Source: MFD09286-c1 sp963701015
Lineage (GTDB): Bacteria; Bacteroidota; Bacteroidia; Bacteroidales; DTGW01
Direction: 5' to 3'
Length of the DNA stretch: 64,000 nt
Assembly (NCBI GenBank): GCA_963701015.1
Contig: OY969556.1
Location: forward strand, 1,674,001-1,738,000
The notes beneath the pieces were generated by a model, which worked only from the letters and a program-made list of their open reading frames with translations, ran no database searches and was not told the origin of the DNA. Positions 49,023 to 57,306 of the stretch are shown here, piece by piece; the stretch's first letter is position 1; every line of letters starts with the position of its first letter. Made by a program: the position numbers and the translations under genes.

Positions 49023-50325
49023 TAGTAATTAGTTTTTTCATCTGTGTTATTTTCTTTCTTTTTTGATCCAGAAACCGAATATCAGTTTCTGGTTTATATG
49101 GAACTTTTTTTACTATCATGTTCCAAATTATGACAGCCAATTTTCTGGCTGTTGCTGAAATTGCAGATACACGGCCTTTCCGGAATGCTATCCGCTTAAA
49201 GAAATTCGACAAGGCTGTGTCTTTTAAATTACCAATTGAATTAGCTGCATTTCTAAGGGCTATTTTTAACCTGTTGCTCCCTTTGGGTATTCTGTTGCTC
49301 AGAACTTTTCCCCCGCTAATCTTATTGTTGGGCGAAAGCCTGAGCCAACTGGTAAATTGTTTTGCGCTCTGAAATTTATGGATTCCTGTACCTACTTCAC
49401 TTATAAGGGTAAGCACTGTCGAATGGCTGACCCCTTCTATTGCCAACAAATCAACCCCCTCAAAATATTGATACGACATCAAATTTATATCTATGTTTTT
49501 TGGGGCATTTTTATTTACCCTTTTGTGTATCTTTTTATCTATATAATGTTCCCTTTTATTATTGTCGCTACTTATTTGTTCATTCAGCATTTTTTCAATT
49601 TCAACATCACACTCCTTGATTTTTGTTTGAATGTTCAAATACATTTGATATTCATGTTTAAGCGCAAATAAATAGTCTTTCCTGCCATTACTCTGGAGCG
49701 CTTTGGCTATTTCTGCTGCTGACTTTTTGCAGTTCCCATTTCTTAATGAAGCGAGTATTTCCGGGTTTATTTCCCCTTTGCAGATGGCATTTATAATTGA
49801 CAGACCGGTTAACCCGGTTATATCTTTTACCACTACATCTAAACGTAAATTGAGCAAGCGCAAATATTTTTGCATCTTACGCGTTGTGTCGGCTGCCTGT
49901 TCTATTAAATTTGACCTGTGACGGCAATATGTCCTTAACTGTTCTGTTGCTTCATCGGGCAAAAAGCTCCCACTTAATAAACCTAATGTGTGTAGCTTTT
50001 GAATCCATTGACAGTCCTGTACATCACTTTTTCTTCCCTTTATGTTTTTTGTGAATTTCCCATTACAAAGAATTACTTCTAATCCATTTGATTGCAAAAC
50101 AGCATAAAGGTTCTGCCAATAAGACCCTGTGCTTTCCATAGCCACTGTTTTTATTTGATTGTCTAATAGCCATTGAGAAAGTGCCTGCAAATCCTCATTA
50201 TAAACCCCAAATTCTTTTACATCTTGATCGTCTTGGCCAATTGCCACATAATGTGAACGGCTTCCAATATCAATCCCTGCTGCGCTTGGGTTGACCACTT
50301 CCATAGATACATTTTTCTTTTTCAT
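49006..50325 (-). CDS. IS110-family transposase (DEDD/serine)
   Basis: The 439-residue protein has the N-terminal DEDD RuvC-like domain: GIDIGSRSHYVAIG, VAMESTGSYWQNLY and GRKSDVQDCQWIQKLHTLGLL. The C-terminal Transposase_20 domain is EGVSHSTVLTLISEVGTGIHKFQSAKQFTSWLRLSPNNKISGGK, and the following region contains the serine-rich segment with the catalytic Ser. These enzymes are guided by a bridge RNA from the non-coding end. The final ~7 residues (ITNPLCN) are read from the inverted repeat of the neighbouring IS982 element, so the original C-terminus has been replaced. Confidence 0.88.
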   Translation of the reverse strand: MKKKNVSMEVVNPSAAGIDIGSRSHYVAIGQDDQDVKEFGVYNEDLQALSQWLLDNQIKTVAMESTGSYWQNLYAVLQSNGLEVILCNGKFTKNIKGRKSDVQDCQWIQKLHTLGLLSGSFLPDEATEQLRTYCRHRSNLIEQAADTTRKMQKYLRLLNLRLDVVVKDITGLTGLSIINAICKGEINPEILASLRNGNCKKSAAEIAKALQSNGRKDYLFALKHEYQMYLNIQTKIKECDVEIEKMLNEQISSDNNKREHYIDKKIHKRVNKNAPKNIDINLMSYQYFEGVDLLAIEGVSHSTVLTLISEVGTGIHKFQSAKQFTSWLRLSPNNKISGGKVLSNRIPKGSNRLKIALRNAANSIGNLKDTALSNFFKRIAFRKGRVSAISATARKLAVIIWNMIVKKVPYKPETDIRFLDQKRKKITQMKKLITNPLCN

Positions 50326-50616
50326 AAAACATTTTTTTAATGGTTAATAAAAATGCCCTAAGAGAATGTATCTTTATCGTGATAATATTATGAACGGGGT
50401 TCTCGCTTTTGGCTTGACCACCACTGAAATCATCTCAAAGCCTTTCTGCTGTTACAGATGGGCTTTTTACATTCTAACCAGGATTGCACCCGGGCTATTA
50501 CGCTCCAGTCCTAAAATCGGCCTTGCAAAGGGCCTTCAAATATAATATGAAAGTCGGTTCGAAGTAACACCGTTAGCTCTGGAAATGAATCCTGTTTCCG
50601 GGATAGGGAGGGTTGT
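50326..50616 (-). ncRNA. Candidate bridge RNA region of the IS110 element
   Basis: About 290 bp upstream of the transposase are non-coding and rich in hairpins, for example GGCCTTGCAAAGGGCC near 50520, and CCTGTTTCCGGGATAGGG. IS110 elements encode bridge RNAs in this position. The exact ends and the target and donor loops cannot be read by eye. Confidence 0.5.
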
Positions 50617-50747
50617 TGCCAACGTTTCCCGGCTACACCGCAGTGCGGGATTTGCTTGCAATATTTGTCAAGTTACACAAATATAACAAAAACTTACAGA
50701 AATTTGCAAACCGCTATAACCTGCATTGGGTGTAACCGGTGTTAGCC
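50617..50747 (-). repeat. attC A (integron-like cassette site)
   Basis: One of ten ~130-bp repeats with inverted outer boxes. On the left is TGCCAAC (a variant of RYYYAAC) and on the right GTTAGCC (GTTRRRY). Inner arms pair on the minus strand (CCCA-T-CGGG type), with an unpaired central loop. The left box is altered by, or abuts, the IS110 element. Confidence 0.75.
50678..50710 (-). promoter_or_regulatory. Promoter inside attC A
   Basis: Minus strand TTTG-N21-TATATTTG. Transcription would run left, into the IS110 element. Confidence 0.6.
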
Positions 50748-50751
50748 CCAG

Positions 50752-51480
50752 TTATTTATTATATTTTAATATTTCCAAACTATTCTTTTTATCCATAATT
50801 ATAAAAGATTCTAAGCCAACAGCAATTATCTTTGTAGCTATAGGTGTTTCTGTTCCTTGCAATTCCTGTGAATATCCATACCATTCTCCTGCCTTTAATC
50901 CATTATATGATTTTTTCTTTGTATAAATATTATTTATTGACATTTTCTTTGTCCTTATTTTATCCATTTTAGTCTTATATAATACCCTGACAATATCAGA
51001 TCCTTCAAACGATAATATAGTTCCTCCTTTTAAATTTTTATCAAAAATCGAATCCCCTATATTGAATAATCCATTTATTATACTTTTACCTAAAAGTTTG
51101 TTTTTATAATTCTCCGTATATGCTTCACTTATTGTATCATTAGTAAATCGCACAACGTCAGCGCTTACAGTGACTTTTGTCTGACTATAAAAAGGCCAAT
51201 AAGTACGTTTAAAATCAATTGTGAAATTTGCATATTCTTCATTTGGTCTTAAAGACCTATTTTTTATTAATACACGCTTTGCTTCTAAAACCAATGCATC
51301 TTGAGAGGCACCTCCTAATCCAAAATATTTATTTGACTGAGATACCCCATAAGCAATATCCTCATATCTAACAGTTCTTCCAATAGAAGATGAACTCATC
51401 GTCCCATTATGTGTCGAAACACAAGATGTTAATAAGTAAAAAGAAATAGTAACAATTAATAGTCTTTTCATATTTTTCAT
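50752..51480 (-). CDS. Cassette-encoded lipoprotein, function unknown
   Basis: The 242-residue protein has a lipobox (ISFYLLTSCVS, Cys ~19), then a beta-rich domain: RTVRYEDIAYGVSQSNKYFGLGG, EEYANFTIDFKRTYWPFYSQTKVTVSADVVRF and EGSDIVRVLYKT. I do not recognise the family with certainty. The stop lies 5 bp from attC A. The gene is followed by IS30 copy 1 on its upstream side, so its promoter may have been displaced. Confidence 0.7.
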   Translation of the reverse strand: MKNMKRLLIVTISFYLLTSCVSTHNGTMSSSSIGRTVRYEDIAYGVSQSNKYFGLGGASQDALVLEAKRVLIKNRSLRPNEEYANFTIDFKRTYWPFYSQTKVTVSADVVRFTNDTISEAYTENYKNKLLGKSIINGLFNIGDSIFDKNLKGGTILSFEGSDIVRVLYKTKMDKIRTKKMSINNIYTKKKSYNGLKAGEWYGYSQELQGTETPIATKIIAVGLESFIIMDKKNSLEILKYNK

Positions 51481-51504
51481 TTATTAGTTTAAAAATATAT
51501 TGTC

Positions 51505-52660
51505 CGGTGAATTCAAGGTTCTAACGCAACAGATTTTAAATTTATTAAGTTAATCAAAGATATATTTTTATCTTTTTACTATGCCGATTGAACGGCAAAA
51601 AAGAGAAAAATATATCATCCGTATTCCATCTGCATTATCTCCGATGGAGTTTTGTATCCTAATACCTTCCTTGGACGGTTATTTAACTTGTCTTGTACTG
51701 CCTTTAATTGATATTCTTCAACCTTATTAAAATCTGTTCCTTTGGGAAAATATCGTCTTATTAACCCATTGGTATTTTCATTGGTTCCTCTTTCCCAGGA
51801 TGAATAGGGGTGGGCAAAATATACCTGCATACCTGTTTGCTTGGTCAATAATTCATGCTGGGCCATTTCTATCCCATTATCATACGTTAAGGTTTTTCTG
51901 TACCTGGCTGAGAGCTTATTTAACTCTTTGGCAAAACATTTACGGACCGTCTCTGAACGCCTGTCCTTGAGCTTTACTATCTTTGTATATCTCGATTTCC
52001 TTTCAACCAAAGTTCCTATGGCGCTATTTTGTTTTACCCCTATCATTAAATCCCCTTCCCAATGTCCTATTTCTTTTCTTTCTTCAATGTATTTAGGTCG
52101 TTGGTCTATACTCGTTTGGTTCTTTATCCTGATCATTCGCTTTTTTGTCCCTTTTACTGATCTCCTTCTTGATTTATGATACGTTAAGAGAGAGATCAAT
52201 TTTAGGTTTAAACTTGCCTGTGGATGCGAATAGATATGCATATAGATAGCCTCGTGTGAAATACTCATGATCGGATCATTTGGATATTTATCGCTGATCC
52301 TCCCTGATATTTGTTCTGGTGACCAACCTTCCAAGAGTCCTTTATAAACATAAAATCTAAGTTTACTAAATGTCCCTATCTTATCATTGTTGCGCTTGTT
52401 TAAATAATCATCTTTAGCTAACCAATCGGCTAGTTTTGCATCATATCTATCCGATGGTTTTTTCACCCAGGTATTAATCTCTCGAGTGATGGTTGATCTT
52501 GAACGTTTTAGATTAACCGATATATAAGACTTACTCTTTTTCTCACCTAATAATGTTTCAATAATTACACGTTCTTGAAAACTTAATCGTCGATACTTTT
52601 TCTCTTCCATACAACAAATCTATTTTTTTTGATTTGTTGCGTTGACTTATTGAATTTGGA
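51505..52660 (-). mobile_element. IS30-family element, copy 1
   Basis: 1,156 bp. The imperfect ends share AATTCAA and AACGCAACA. It is of the same length as the copy at 58257, and the two encode identical transposases. Confidence 0.85.
51615..52610 (-). CDS. IS30-family transposase, copy 1
   Basis: The 331-residue DDE transposase has an N-terminal helix-turn-helix (RRLSFQERVIIETLLGEKKSKSYISVNLKRSRSTITREI). The catalytic core follows: IGHWEGDLMIG (first Asp), TLTYDNGIEMAQHELL (second Asp) and SSWERGTNENTNGLIRRYFPKG (Glu). The protein is identical to the copy at 58367. At DNA level I see at least one silent difference (CTTTTTT versus TTTTTTT near 52140). Confidence 0.93.
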   Translation of the reverse strand: MEEKKYRRLSFQERVIIETLLGEKKSKSYISVNLKRSRSTITREINTWVKKPSDRYDAKLADWLAKDDYLNKRNNDKIGTFSKLRFYVYKGLLEGWSPEQISGRISDKYPNDPIMSISHEAIYMHIYSHPQASLNLKLISLLTYHKSRRRSVKGTKKRMIRIKNQTSIDQRPKYIEERKEIGHWEGDLMIGVKQNSAIGTLVERKSRYTKIVKLKDRRSETVRKCFAKELNKLSARYRKTLTYDNGIEMAQHELLTKQTGMQVYFAHPYSSWERGTNENTNGLIRRYFPKGTDFNKVEEYQLKAVQDKLNNRPRKVLGYKTPSEIMQMEYG

Positions 52661-52678
52661 TACCGTAATTTTTATAAC

Positions 52679-52808
52679 CGCTAACGTCCGCGGCTATGCC
52701 CAGTGCGGGATTTACTTGCAATATTTGTCAAGTTGCACAAATGTAACAAAAACTTTTTGGACTATGCAAACCGCTATAACCCGTATTGGGTGTGAACCGG
52801 TGTTAGGC
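52679..52808 (-). repeat. attC B
   Basis: Boxes CGCTAAC (left) and GTTAGGC (right). The right end, GTTAGGCCAC, is complementary to the left end of attC C over ten bases, so the HEPN/MNT cassette between them has intact ends. Confidence 0.85.
52738..52770 (-). promoter_or_regulatory. Promoter inside attC B
   Basis: Minus strand TTTG-N21-TACATTTG, reading left into the IS30/lipoprotein cassette. Confidence 0.6.
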
Positions 52809-52817
52809 CACGTTGTT

Positions 52818-53120
52818 TTATATTTCTTGTCCGTATTTCATAATCTCATAGACAATTGGATTAGAAAGTTCAAATTCACTTTCTCTAAATGGATGTGGTT
52901 CTATACGACTATCTATTTTACGTCTTAATCTCATTAATTCCAACTGCATATCAATCAAATTGCTATAGTCCTTTAAAACTACAGCTATATCAATATCACT
53001 ATCATCATTAAAATTACCTTTTGCATATGAACCAAAAAGAATAATCCGGATATTATTATAATTATCTTTTACAACACCAGCATATCTTTGAGCAATACTT
53101 AAAGCATCTGTTTTAACCAT
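52818..53120 (-). CDS. MNT-type nucleotidyltransferase (antitoxin-like), HEPN/MNT pair 1
   Basis: The 100-residue protein has the minimal nucleotidyltransferase signature RIILFGSYAKGNFNDDSDIDIAVV (GS-x10-D-x-D), followed by RLRRKIDSRIEPHPFRESEF. In HEPN/MNT systems this protein adds AMP to its partner toxin, or otherwise counteracts it. Its start overlaps the end of the HEPN gene by 22 bp, exactly as in the pair at 63388-63989. Confidence 0.88.
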   Translation of the reverse strand: MVKTDALSIAQRYAGVVKDNYNNIRIILFGSYAKGNFNDDSDIDIAVVLKDYSNLIDMQLELMRLRRKIDSRIEPHPFRESEFELSNPIVYEIMKYGQEI

Positions 53121-53506
53121 ATCCTTAAAATTTTAATTTTTTCAATCCATTCTTTTGTAAAATCTATCGTACACAATGAATAAAATTCTCTTTTATAATC
53201 ATCATATCGTGCATTAAGATTAAAAGAAGTTATTTTATCAAGCCAGTCTGAATGTTCGTCAGTTAACTCAAGTTCATTAAGTTCCGCTAATCTATATAAA
53301 TTATGTAAAAAAGGAGCGTGCTTTTTGTATTTGTTTACATAAACAGCTTTGAGCAATTTCTCAATTGATATATGACCTAAAAATAAGGACCATCCAAACG
53401 ATTTAGAATCATACAAACTAATCATCGTTTGAAAATCTTCATCAGAAGTATCAATCCAATGTTTAATTATTTTATCTATATCAATGCCTGAATTTTCGTC
53501 ACTCAT
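53099..53506 (-). CDS. HEPN-domain protein (toxin-like), pair 1
   Basis: The 135-residue protein is of the HEPN type: helical, with GHISIEKLLKAVYVNKYKKHAPFLHNLYRLAELNELELTDE and LNARYDDYKREFYS. HEPN proteins of toxin pairs are RNases with an R-x4-6-H motif. That motif is not clearly visible here (RYDDYK), so its RNase activity is uncertain. The first gene of the cassette, it starts ~65 bp from attC C, whose internal promoter reads toward it. Confidence 0.8.
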   Translation of the reverse strand: MSDENSGIDIDKIIKHWIDTSDEDFQTMISLYDSKSFGWSLFLGHISIEKLLKAVYVNKYKKHAPFLHNLYRLAELNELELTDEHSDWLDKITSFNLNARYDDYKREFYSLCTIDFTKEWIEKIKILRIWLKQML

Positions 53507-53569
53507 AACTCTAAAATTTAGTCAAATATACTAATTTTTGATGAATGAAAATCGGAGTCGTACAATGTG

Positions 53570-53701
53570 GCCTAACGTTCGAGGATAACCACCAGTACGG
53601 GTTTTACTTGCAATATTTATCTGGTTTTACAAATATAACAAAAACTTAATGAACTATGCAAACCACTGAAACCCGTATTGCGGGTAAAACCTTTGTTAGT
53701 A
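53570..53701 (-). repeat. attC C
   Basis: Boxes GCCTAAC and GTTAGTA. The left end (GTGGCCTAAC) complements attC B, and the right end (GTTAGTAACC) complements attC D (GGTTACTAAC), both over ten bases. Confidence 0.87.
53630..53662 (-). promoter_or_regulatory. Promoter inside attC C
   Basis: Minus strand TTTG-N21-TATATTTG, reading left toward the HEPN gene at 53506. Confidence 0.65.
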
Positions 53702-53711
53702 ACCGTGTATT

Positions 53712-54098
53712 TTACTCGATTTTAAGCCCTTTAATTCTCTGGAAATGTTCTTTGTTTTTTGTCTTTATAGGTAAATTATGAATCAAGCAAGTCGCAGCAA
53801 TAAAAATATCACGAAATTCAATCATTTGGTTTGCTTTTCTCAAATCATGATATATTTCTGAAGCTCGCATGCTTACATCCTCATCAAACGGCAGAATAAT
53901 TGTATCATCAGTTAATAAATGCAAATCTTCACTTTTTTGTTCATTTGTCGCTCCCATTAGAAGCTCATAAAGTGTCACTGATGAAATATAAATCCTCTTA
54001 CTATTTGGAATCTTGTATAAATCAGTATTTTTCTTATCCTTGGCTCTGAGATAGTCAATAAATATGTTTGTATCAACTACCACTCTTGAGCTTTCCAT
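53712..54098 (-). CDS. vapC: VapC-type PIN-domain toxin
   Basis: The 128-residue PIN-domain RNase has the first acidic motif VVVDTNIFIDYL, the Glu region SSVTLYELLMGA, and the third motif FRDIFIAATCLIHNLPIKTKNKEHF. VapC toxins cut tRNA or rRNA. The start overlaps the end of the antitoxin gene by 22 bp. The pair fills one attC-flanked cassette with perfectly matched ends. Confidence 0.9.
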   Translation of the reverse strand: MESSRVVVDTNIFIDYLRAKDKKNTDLYKIPNSKRIYISSVTLYELLMGATNEQKSEDLHLLTDDTIILPFDEDVSMRASEIYHDLRKANQMIEFRDIFIAATCLIHNLPIKTKNKEHFQRIKGLKIE

Positions 54099-54307
54099 TG
54101 ATTAAGTTTTTGTTGATTTTGAAGCATTAAGTCAATATCCGAATCTTTCCAAACAGATACTTTTAATATTTTCTTTTTGTAATCAGCTTTAATTGGTTTC
54201 TCAGACTTAGTCTCCTTTGTCAATAAAAAATCCATAAAATCAAGAACCTCTCTCTTTGAAGAAGTATCTAGTAAATTATATTTTAAGGCTAAATCTGTCA
54301 TAATCAT
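54077..54307 (-). CDS. vapB: VapB-like antitoxin
   Basis: The predicted start is the internal Met (MIMTDLALKYNLLD...), giving ~76 residues; an upstream ATG at 54346 would add 13 residues that lie close to attC D. The C-terminal part, ILKVSVWKDSDIDLML, is the toxin-binding region of DUF2281-type antitoxins, and the protein ends QQKLNQWKAQEW. It precedes and overlaps vapC. Confidence 0.75.
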   Translation of the reverse strand: MIMTDLALKYNLLDTSSKREVLDFMDFLLTKETKSEKPIKADYKKKILKVSVWKDSDIDLMLQNQQKLNQWKAQEW

Positions 54308-54369
54308 ATTTTTTACAAAATTAATCAATCTATTGAAAATATGCAATGCTGTTTTTGCGATTACATGGT

Positions 54370-54499
54370 TACTAACGTTCGAGGATAACCGCCAGTACGG
54401 GTTTTACTTGCAATATTTGTCAAACTGCACAAATATAATTAGAAAGAACTAAACTTGCAAACATTCTGAAACCCGCATTATATTTAGCCGATGTTAGGC
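54370..54499 (-). repeat. attC D
   Basis: Boxes TACTAAC and GTTAGGC. Its left end matches attC C. Its right end, GTTAGGCATTGG, has no matching partner, because the cassette to the right is fused (see the 55431 remnant). Confidence 0.85.
54430..54461 (-). promoter_or_regulatory. Promoter inside attC D
   Basis: Minus strand TTTG-N20-TATATTTG, reading left toward vapBC. Confidence 0.65.
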
Positions 54500-55430
54500 A
54501 TTGGCTGGTTTAATCCTAGGTAATTCCTTTATCTTTTTATATTCTTCGTTTAAGTTTTTTTCAAAGTCGGTGAGGTAAAAAATATCAATTTTATATCGTT
54601 TAGCATTTTCACAAATACTAATTAGATTTTCTAAAACTAAATTTTTCTCATAAAACGACGGTATAATCAAATCAAAAGAAATGTCAGTTATCATATATTC
54701 ATAATCTTTAGAGGTATATTCACCTTTTAAATTACTAGTGAAATTTTTATGTGCAGTTATAATATTATCTATAAGCAATTTAGTATGCAAAATAATTCTA
54801 CTGGATTCTTCATTAGCAAATGGTGCTACATATTTATATTTGCTCTTTACCGAATCAACAAAGAAGAAAAATCCTAATGGTTGACCATATTGATATAAAA
54901 TTCTAAAAAATTGATTTTGAGTATCAGCCAATACATAACCTTTTAAATTATAATATAGCATGTCACTATTTGTCCTTAATTGATTTTTAATCGGGTTTGA
55001 GGAAAATTTAATTATAGCATTATCTATCGACTCAGAAACTTTTTTCTTAAAATTCGAGTCATTATATTTTATTGTATCAAGTGGTGCTATATTAAATGAT
55101 AACTTATGTTTCTCATGCTGTAATGGAATTATATGTTTATTTTGACCTAGCATCATTCCATATTCCATATGAACATTAGGATTAGGGAACTCTTTATTTT
55201 TATTAATTGACGGGTCAAGTAAAACTATACAAAATTGAGATTGTATTATTTTAGAACAAATCTTTGTGCAAAATGCAAAATGACCAGGGTCAATACGTTT
55301 TAATGCAATATGACATTCATATTGTTTTGACTCAAGTATATCTTTAATAACTTCAAGCTGTAAAGTATATAAATCATCTGCTGGTGCAGCAACAAAGCAA
55401 GATTTTGAAGATTCATAACCATATCCACAT
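54494..55430 (-). pseudogene. TIR-like (deoxyribosyltransferase-fold) protein, 5'-truncated
   Basis: The annotated ATG at 55168 is internal. The frame continues upstream to ~55430 and encodes CFVAAPADDLYTLQLEVIKDIL, then LKRIDPGHFAFCTKICSKIIQSQFCIVLLDPS and PNVHMEYGMMLGQNKHIIPLQ. These fit the TIR-like / N-deoxyribosyltransferase fold (NPNV-x-YELG-type motif, here NPNVHMEYGMM). Such domains are often NAD+-consuming effectors of phage defence. No ATG, GTG or TTG precedes the domain. The frame enters the GCCTAACAT box that follows higA, so the 5' end was lost by deletion and the gene is probably not functional. Confidence 0.7.
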
Positions 55431-55437
55431 GTTAGGC
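55431..55437 (-). repeat. attC remnant (E) at the higA stop
   Basis: GTTAGGC here is all that is left of the attC expected between the HigBA cassette and the TIR-like cassette. On the minus strand GCCTAACAT matches the start of attC D, then the sequence diverges. The TAA of higA lies inside the box. Confidence 0.6.
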
Positions 55438-55737
55438 GGCGTGAATCTCTATTCTTTTAATCTTGTCGAATTCTTGATGTTTAATTTTTTGTGCTTCTTC
55501 CAAATCAAAATCATCTTGTAATCCAAGCCAAAATTTTGCTGAATTACCAAAATATAAACTTAGTCTTACAGCTGTGTCAGCAGTTATACCACGATTACAT
55601 TTTAGTATTTCATGTGCTCGTGTTTGTGGAATTCCAATATCCTTTGATAGTTTATATGCGGTAATATTTAAAGGTCTTAAAAATTCCTCTAAAAGTATCT
55701 CTCCAGGATGCACATTTGATAGTGTTTTCATAATCAT
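55432..55737 (-). CDS. higA: HigA-family antitoxin (HTH)
   Basis: The 101-residue Xre-family antitoxin has NVHPGEILLEEFLRPLNITAYKLSKDIGIPQTRAHEILKCNRGITADTAVRLSLYFGNSAKFWLGLQDDFDLEEA, which is the HigA signature. It represses the operon and neutralises HigB. It lies 6 bp downstream of the toxin gene. Its stop codon is part of the RYYYAAC box of an attC remnant. Confidence 0.92.
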   Translation of the reverse strand: MIMKTLSNVHPGEILLEEFLRPLNITAYKLSKDIGIPQTRAHEILKCNRGITADTAVRLSLYFGNSAKFWLGLQDDFDLEEAQKIKHQEFDKIKRIEIHAA

Positions 55738-55743
55738 ACTTTT

Positions 55744-56025
55744 TTAATGATAATCCATAATTCTTACATTTTCCGATTGGCCATTATTCCATTTAAATAT
55801 TATTCTCCATTGGTCGTTAATCCTGATACTATAAAAATCACTCAATTTTCCGCTTAGTTTCTCTAGTCTATTTGATGGAGGAATCTTCAAATCAGTTATT
55901 GATTGAGAGTTGTTTAACATTCTCAATTTTCTCCTACCAACATTTTGAATCTCAATTGGAAGATTTTTTACTCTAATCCCTTTCCAAATCGACTCAGTAT
56001 CTTTATCACCAAACGAAAGTATCAT
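55744..56025 (-). CDS. higB: HigB-family toxin (RelE-like)
   Basis: The 93-residue ribosome-dependent mRNase has the HigB signature: MILSFGDKDTESIWKG, then KLRMLNNSQSITDLKIPPSNRLEKLSG and YSIRINDQWRIIFKW. The order toxin-antitoxin is normal for HigBA. It is preceded by IS30 copy 2. Confidence 0.9.
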   Translation of the reverse strand: MILSFGDKDTESIWKGIRVKNLPIEIQNVGRRKLRMLNNSQSITDLKIPPSNRLEKLSGKLSDFYSIRINDQWRIIFKWNNGQSENVRIMDYH

Positions 56026-56096
56026 ATTTACGCCAATCGTTAATTACGACAAAGATAAGTAAAATTTTTTATTTATAAAAAGAAGGATGTAAAAAT

Positions 56097-56768
56097 CGGT
56101 GAATTCAAGGTTCTAACGCAACAGATTTTAAATTTATTAAGTTAATCAAAGATATATTTTTATCTTTTTACTATGCCGATTGAACGGCAAAAAAGAGAAA
56201 AATATATCATCCGTATTCCATCTGCATTATCTCCGATGGAGTTTTGTATCCTAATACCTTCCTTGGACGGTTATTTAACTTGTCTTGTACTGCCTTTAAT
56301 TGATATTCTTCAACCTTATTAAAATCTGTTCCTTTGGGAAAATATCGTCTTATTAACCCATTGGTATTTTCATTGGTTCCTCTTTCCCAGGATGAATAGG
56401 GGTGGGCAAAATATACCTGCATACCTGTTTGCTTGGTCAATAATTCATGCTGGGCCATTTCTATCCCATTATCATACGTTAAGGTTTTTCTGTACCTGGC
56501 TGAGAGCTTATTTAACTCTTTGGCAAAACATTTACGGACCGTCTCTGAATGCCTGTCCTTGAGCTTTACTATCTTTGTATATCTCGATTTCCTTTCAACC
56601 AAAGTTCCTATGGCGCTATTTTGTTTTACCCCTATCATTAAATCCCCTTCCCAATGTCCTATTTCTTTTCTTTATTCAATGTATTTAGGTCGTTGGTCTA
56701 TACTCGTTTGGTTCTTTATCCTGATCATTCGTTTTTTTGTCCCTTTTACTGATCTCCTTCTTGATTTA
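56097..56768 (-). mobile_element. IS30-family element, copy 2 (truncated)
   Basis: Only ~672 bp of the 1,156 bp remain; the break is at CTTGATTTA just before attC F. It holds the C-terminal part of the transposase gene. Confidence 0.85.
56207..56768 (-). pseudogene. IS30 transposase fragment with nonsense mutation
   Basis: This is the C-terminal half of the transposase of copies 1 and 3, with the same DDE core. A TAA at 56672-56674 replaces a Glu codon (EERKE to E-stop). The 5' half is missing. The translation 56207-56638 begins at an internal Met (MIGVKQNSAIG). Confidence 0.85.
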
Positions 56769-56776
56769 AGGATTGC

Positions 56777-56908
56777 AGCCAACGTTCGAGGATAACCGCC
56801 AGTACGGGTTTTACTTGCACTATTTATCTGGTTGTACAAATATAACATAAACTTTATGAACTTAGCTAACCAACCAAACCCGTATTGCGGGTTAAACCTT
56901 TGTTAGCG
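56777..56908 (-). repeat. attC F
   Basis: Left box AGCCAAC (a variant), right box GTTAGCG. The right end, GTTAGCGCCA, complements the left end of attC G over ten bases. Confidence 0.8.
56837..56844 (-). promoter_or_regulatory. -7 element inside attC F
   Basis: Minus strand TATATTTG is kept, but the -33 TTTG is replaced (GGTTAG), so this copy is probably weak. Confidence 0.45.
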
Positions 56909-56916
56909 CCAGGTAT

Positions 56917-57306
56917 TTATTCTTTTATTAATCCAATTAATAGATTATTCATTTCTTCGACTTGTCCAATTAATGGATTTACAGTCTCCTCATCAAAGTC
57001 AATAAAATCAGCATAATCACTTTCTTGTCTCCAATCAAACAAGTTAGAATAAAGCTTTCCATAATTAACGTTGACTAGACCGGACTTTATATAATGTAAA
57101 TTGAATTGAGTTTTAGCTCCATTATGTGTCTCTGATTTAAAATCATTCTTGTATAATAAAGCACTAACTAAGTAAAAGCTTGAGTAATAAAGTCTATTCA
57201 CACAAGAATTCCATCTTTGATTATTTGCAAGTAATTTTGCATCATCAAAAATCTCTTTAGACTTTAAAAGTCGATATTCAATATAATCCTCCTTTGTGCC
57301 ACTCAT
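56917..57306 (-). CDS. HEPN-domain protein, pair 2
   Basis: The 129-residue helical protein belongs to a different HEPN lineage from pairs 1 and 3: RWNSCVNRLYYSSFYLVSALLYKN, then ETHNGAKTQFNLHYIKSG. RLYYSSFYLVSALL is the characteristic HEPN helix with Arg and aromatic residues. Its start codon overlaps the stop of the MNT gene. The order in this cassette is MNT then HEPN, the reverse of pairs 1 and 3. Confidence 0.8.
   Translation of the reverse strand: MSGTKEDYIEYRLLKSKEIFDDAKLLANNQRWNSCVNRLYYSSFYLVSALLYKNDFKSETHNGAKTQFNLHYIKSGLVNVNYGKLYSNLFDWRQESDYADFIDFDEETVNPLIGQVEEMNNLLIGLIKE

Larger units (their letters stand above)
49006..50616 (-). mobile_element. IS110-family insertion sequence, next to attC A
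   Basis: The element holds a transposase gene and a ~290-bp non-coding region upstream of it. There are no inverted repeats at the ends, as is usual for the IS110 family. The upstream end abuts attC A at 50617. The downstream end is overlapped by IS982 at 49006-49022. Boundaries are approximate. Confidence 0.65.

Noticed and set aside
51841..52179. Repeated plus-strand frames inside the IS30 copies (also at 56433 and 58593)
   Set aside because: They are antisense shadows of the transposase and recur only because the element does.
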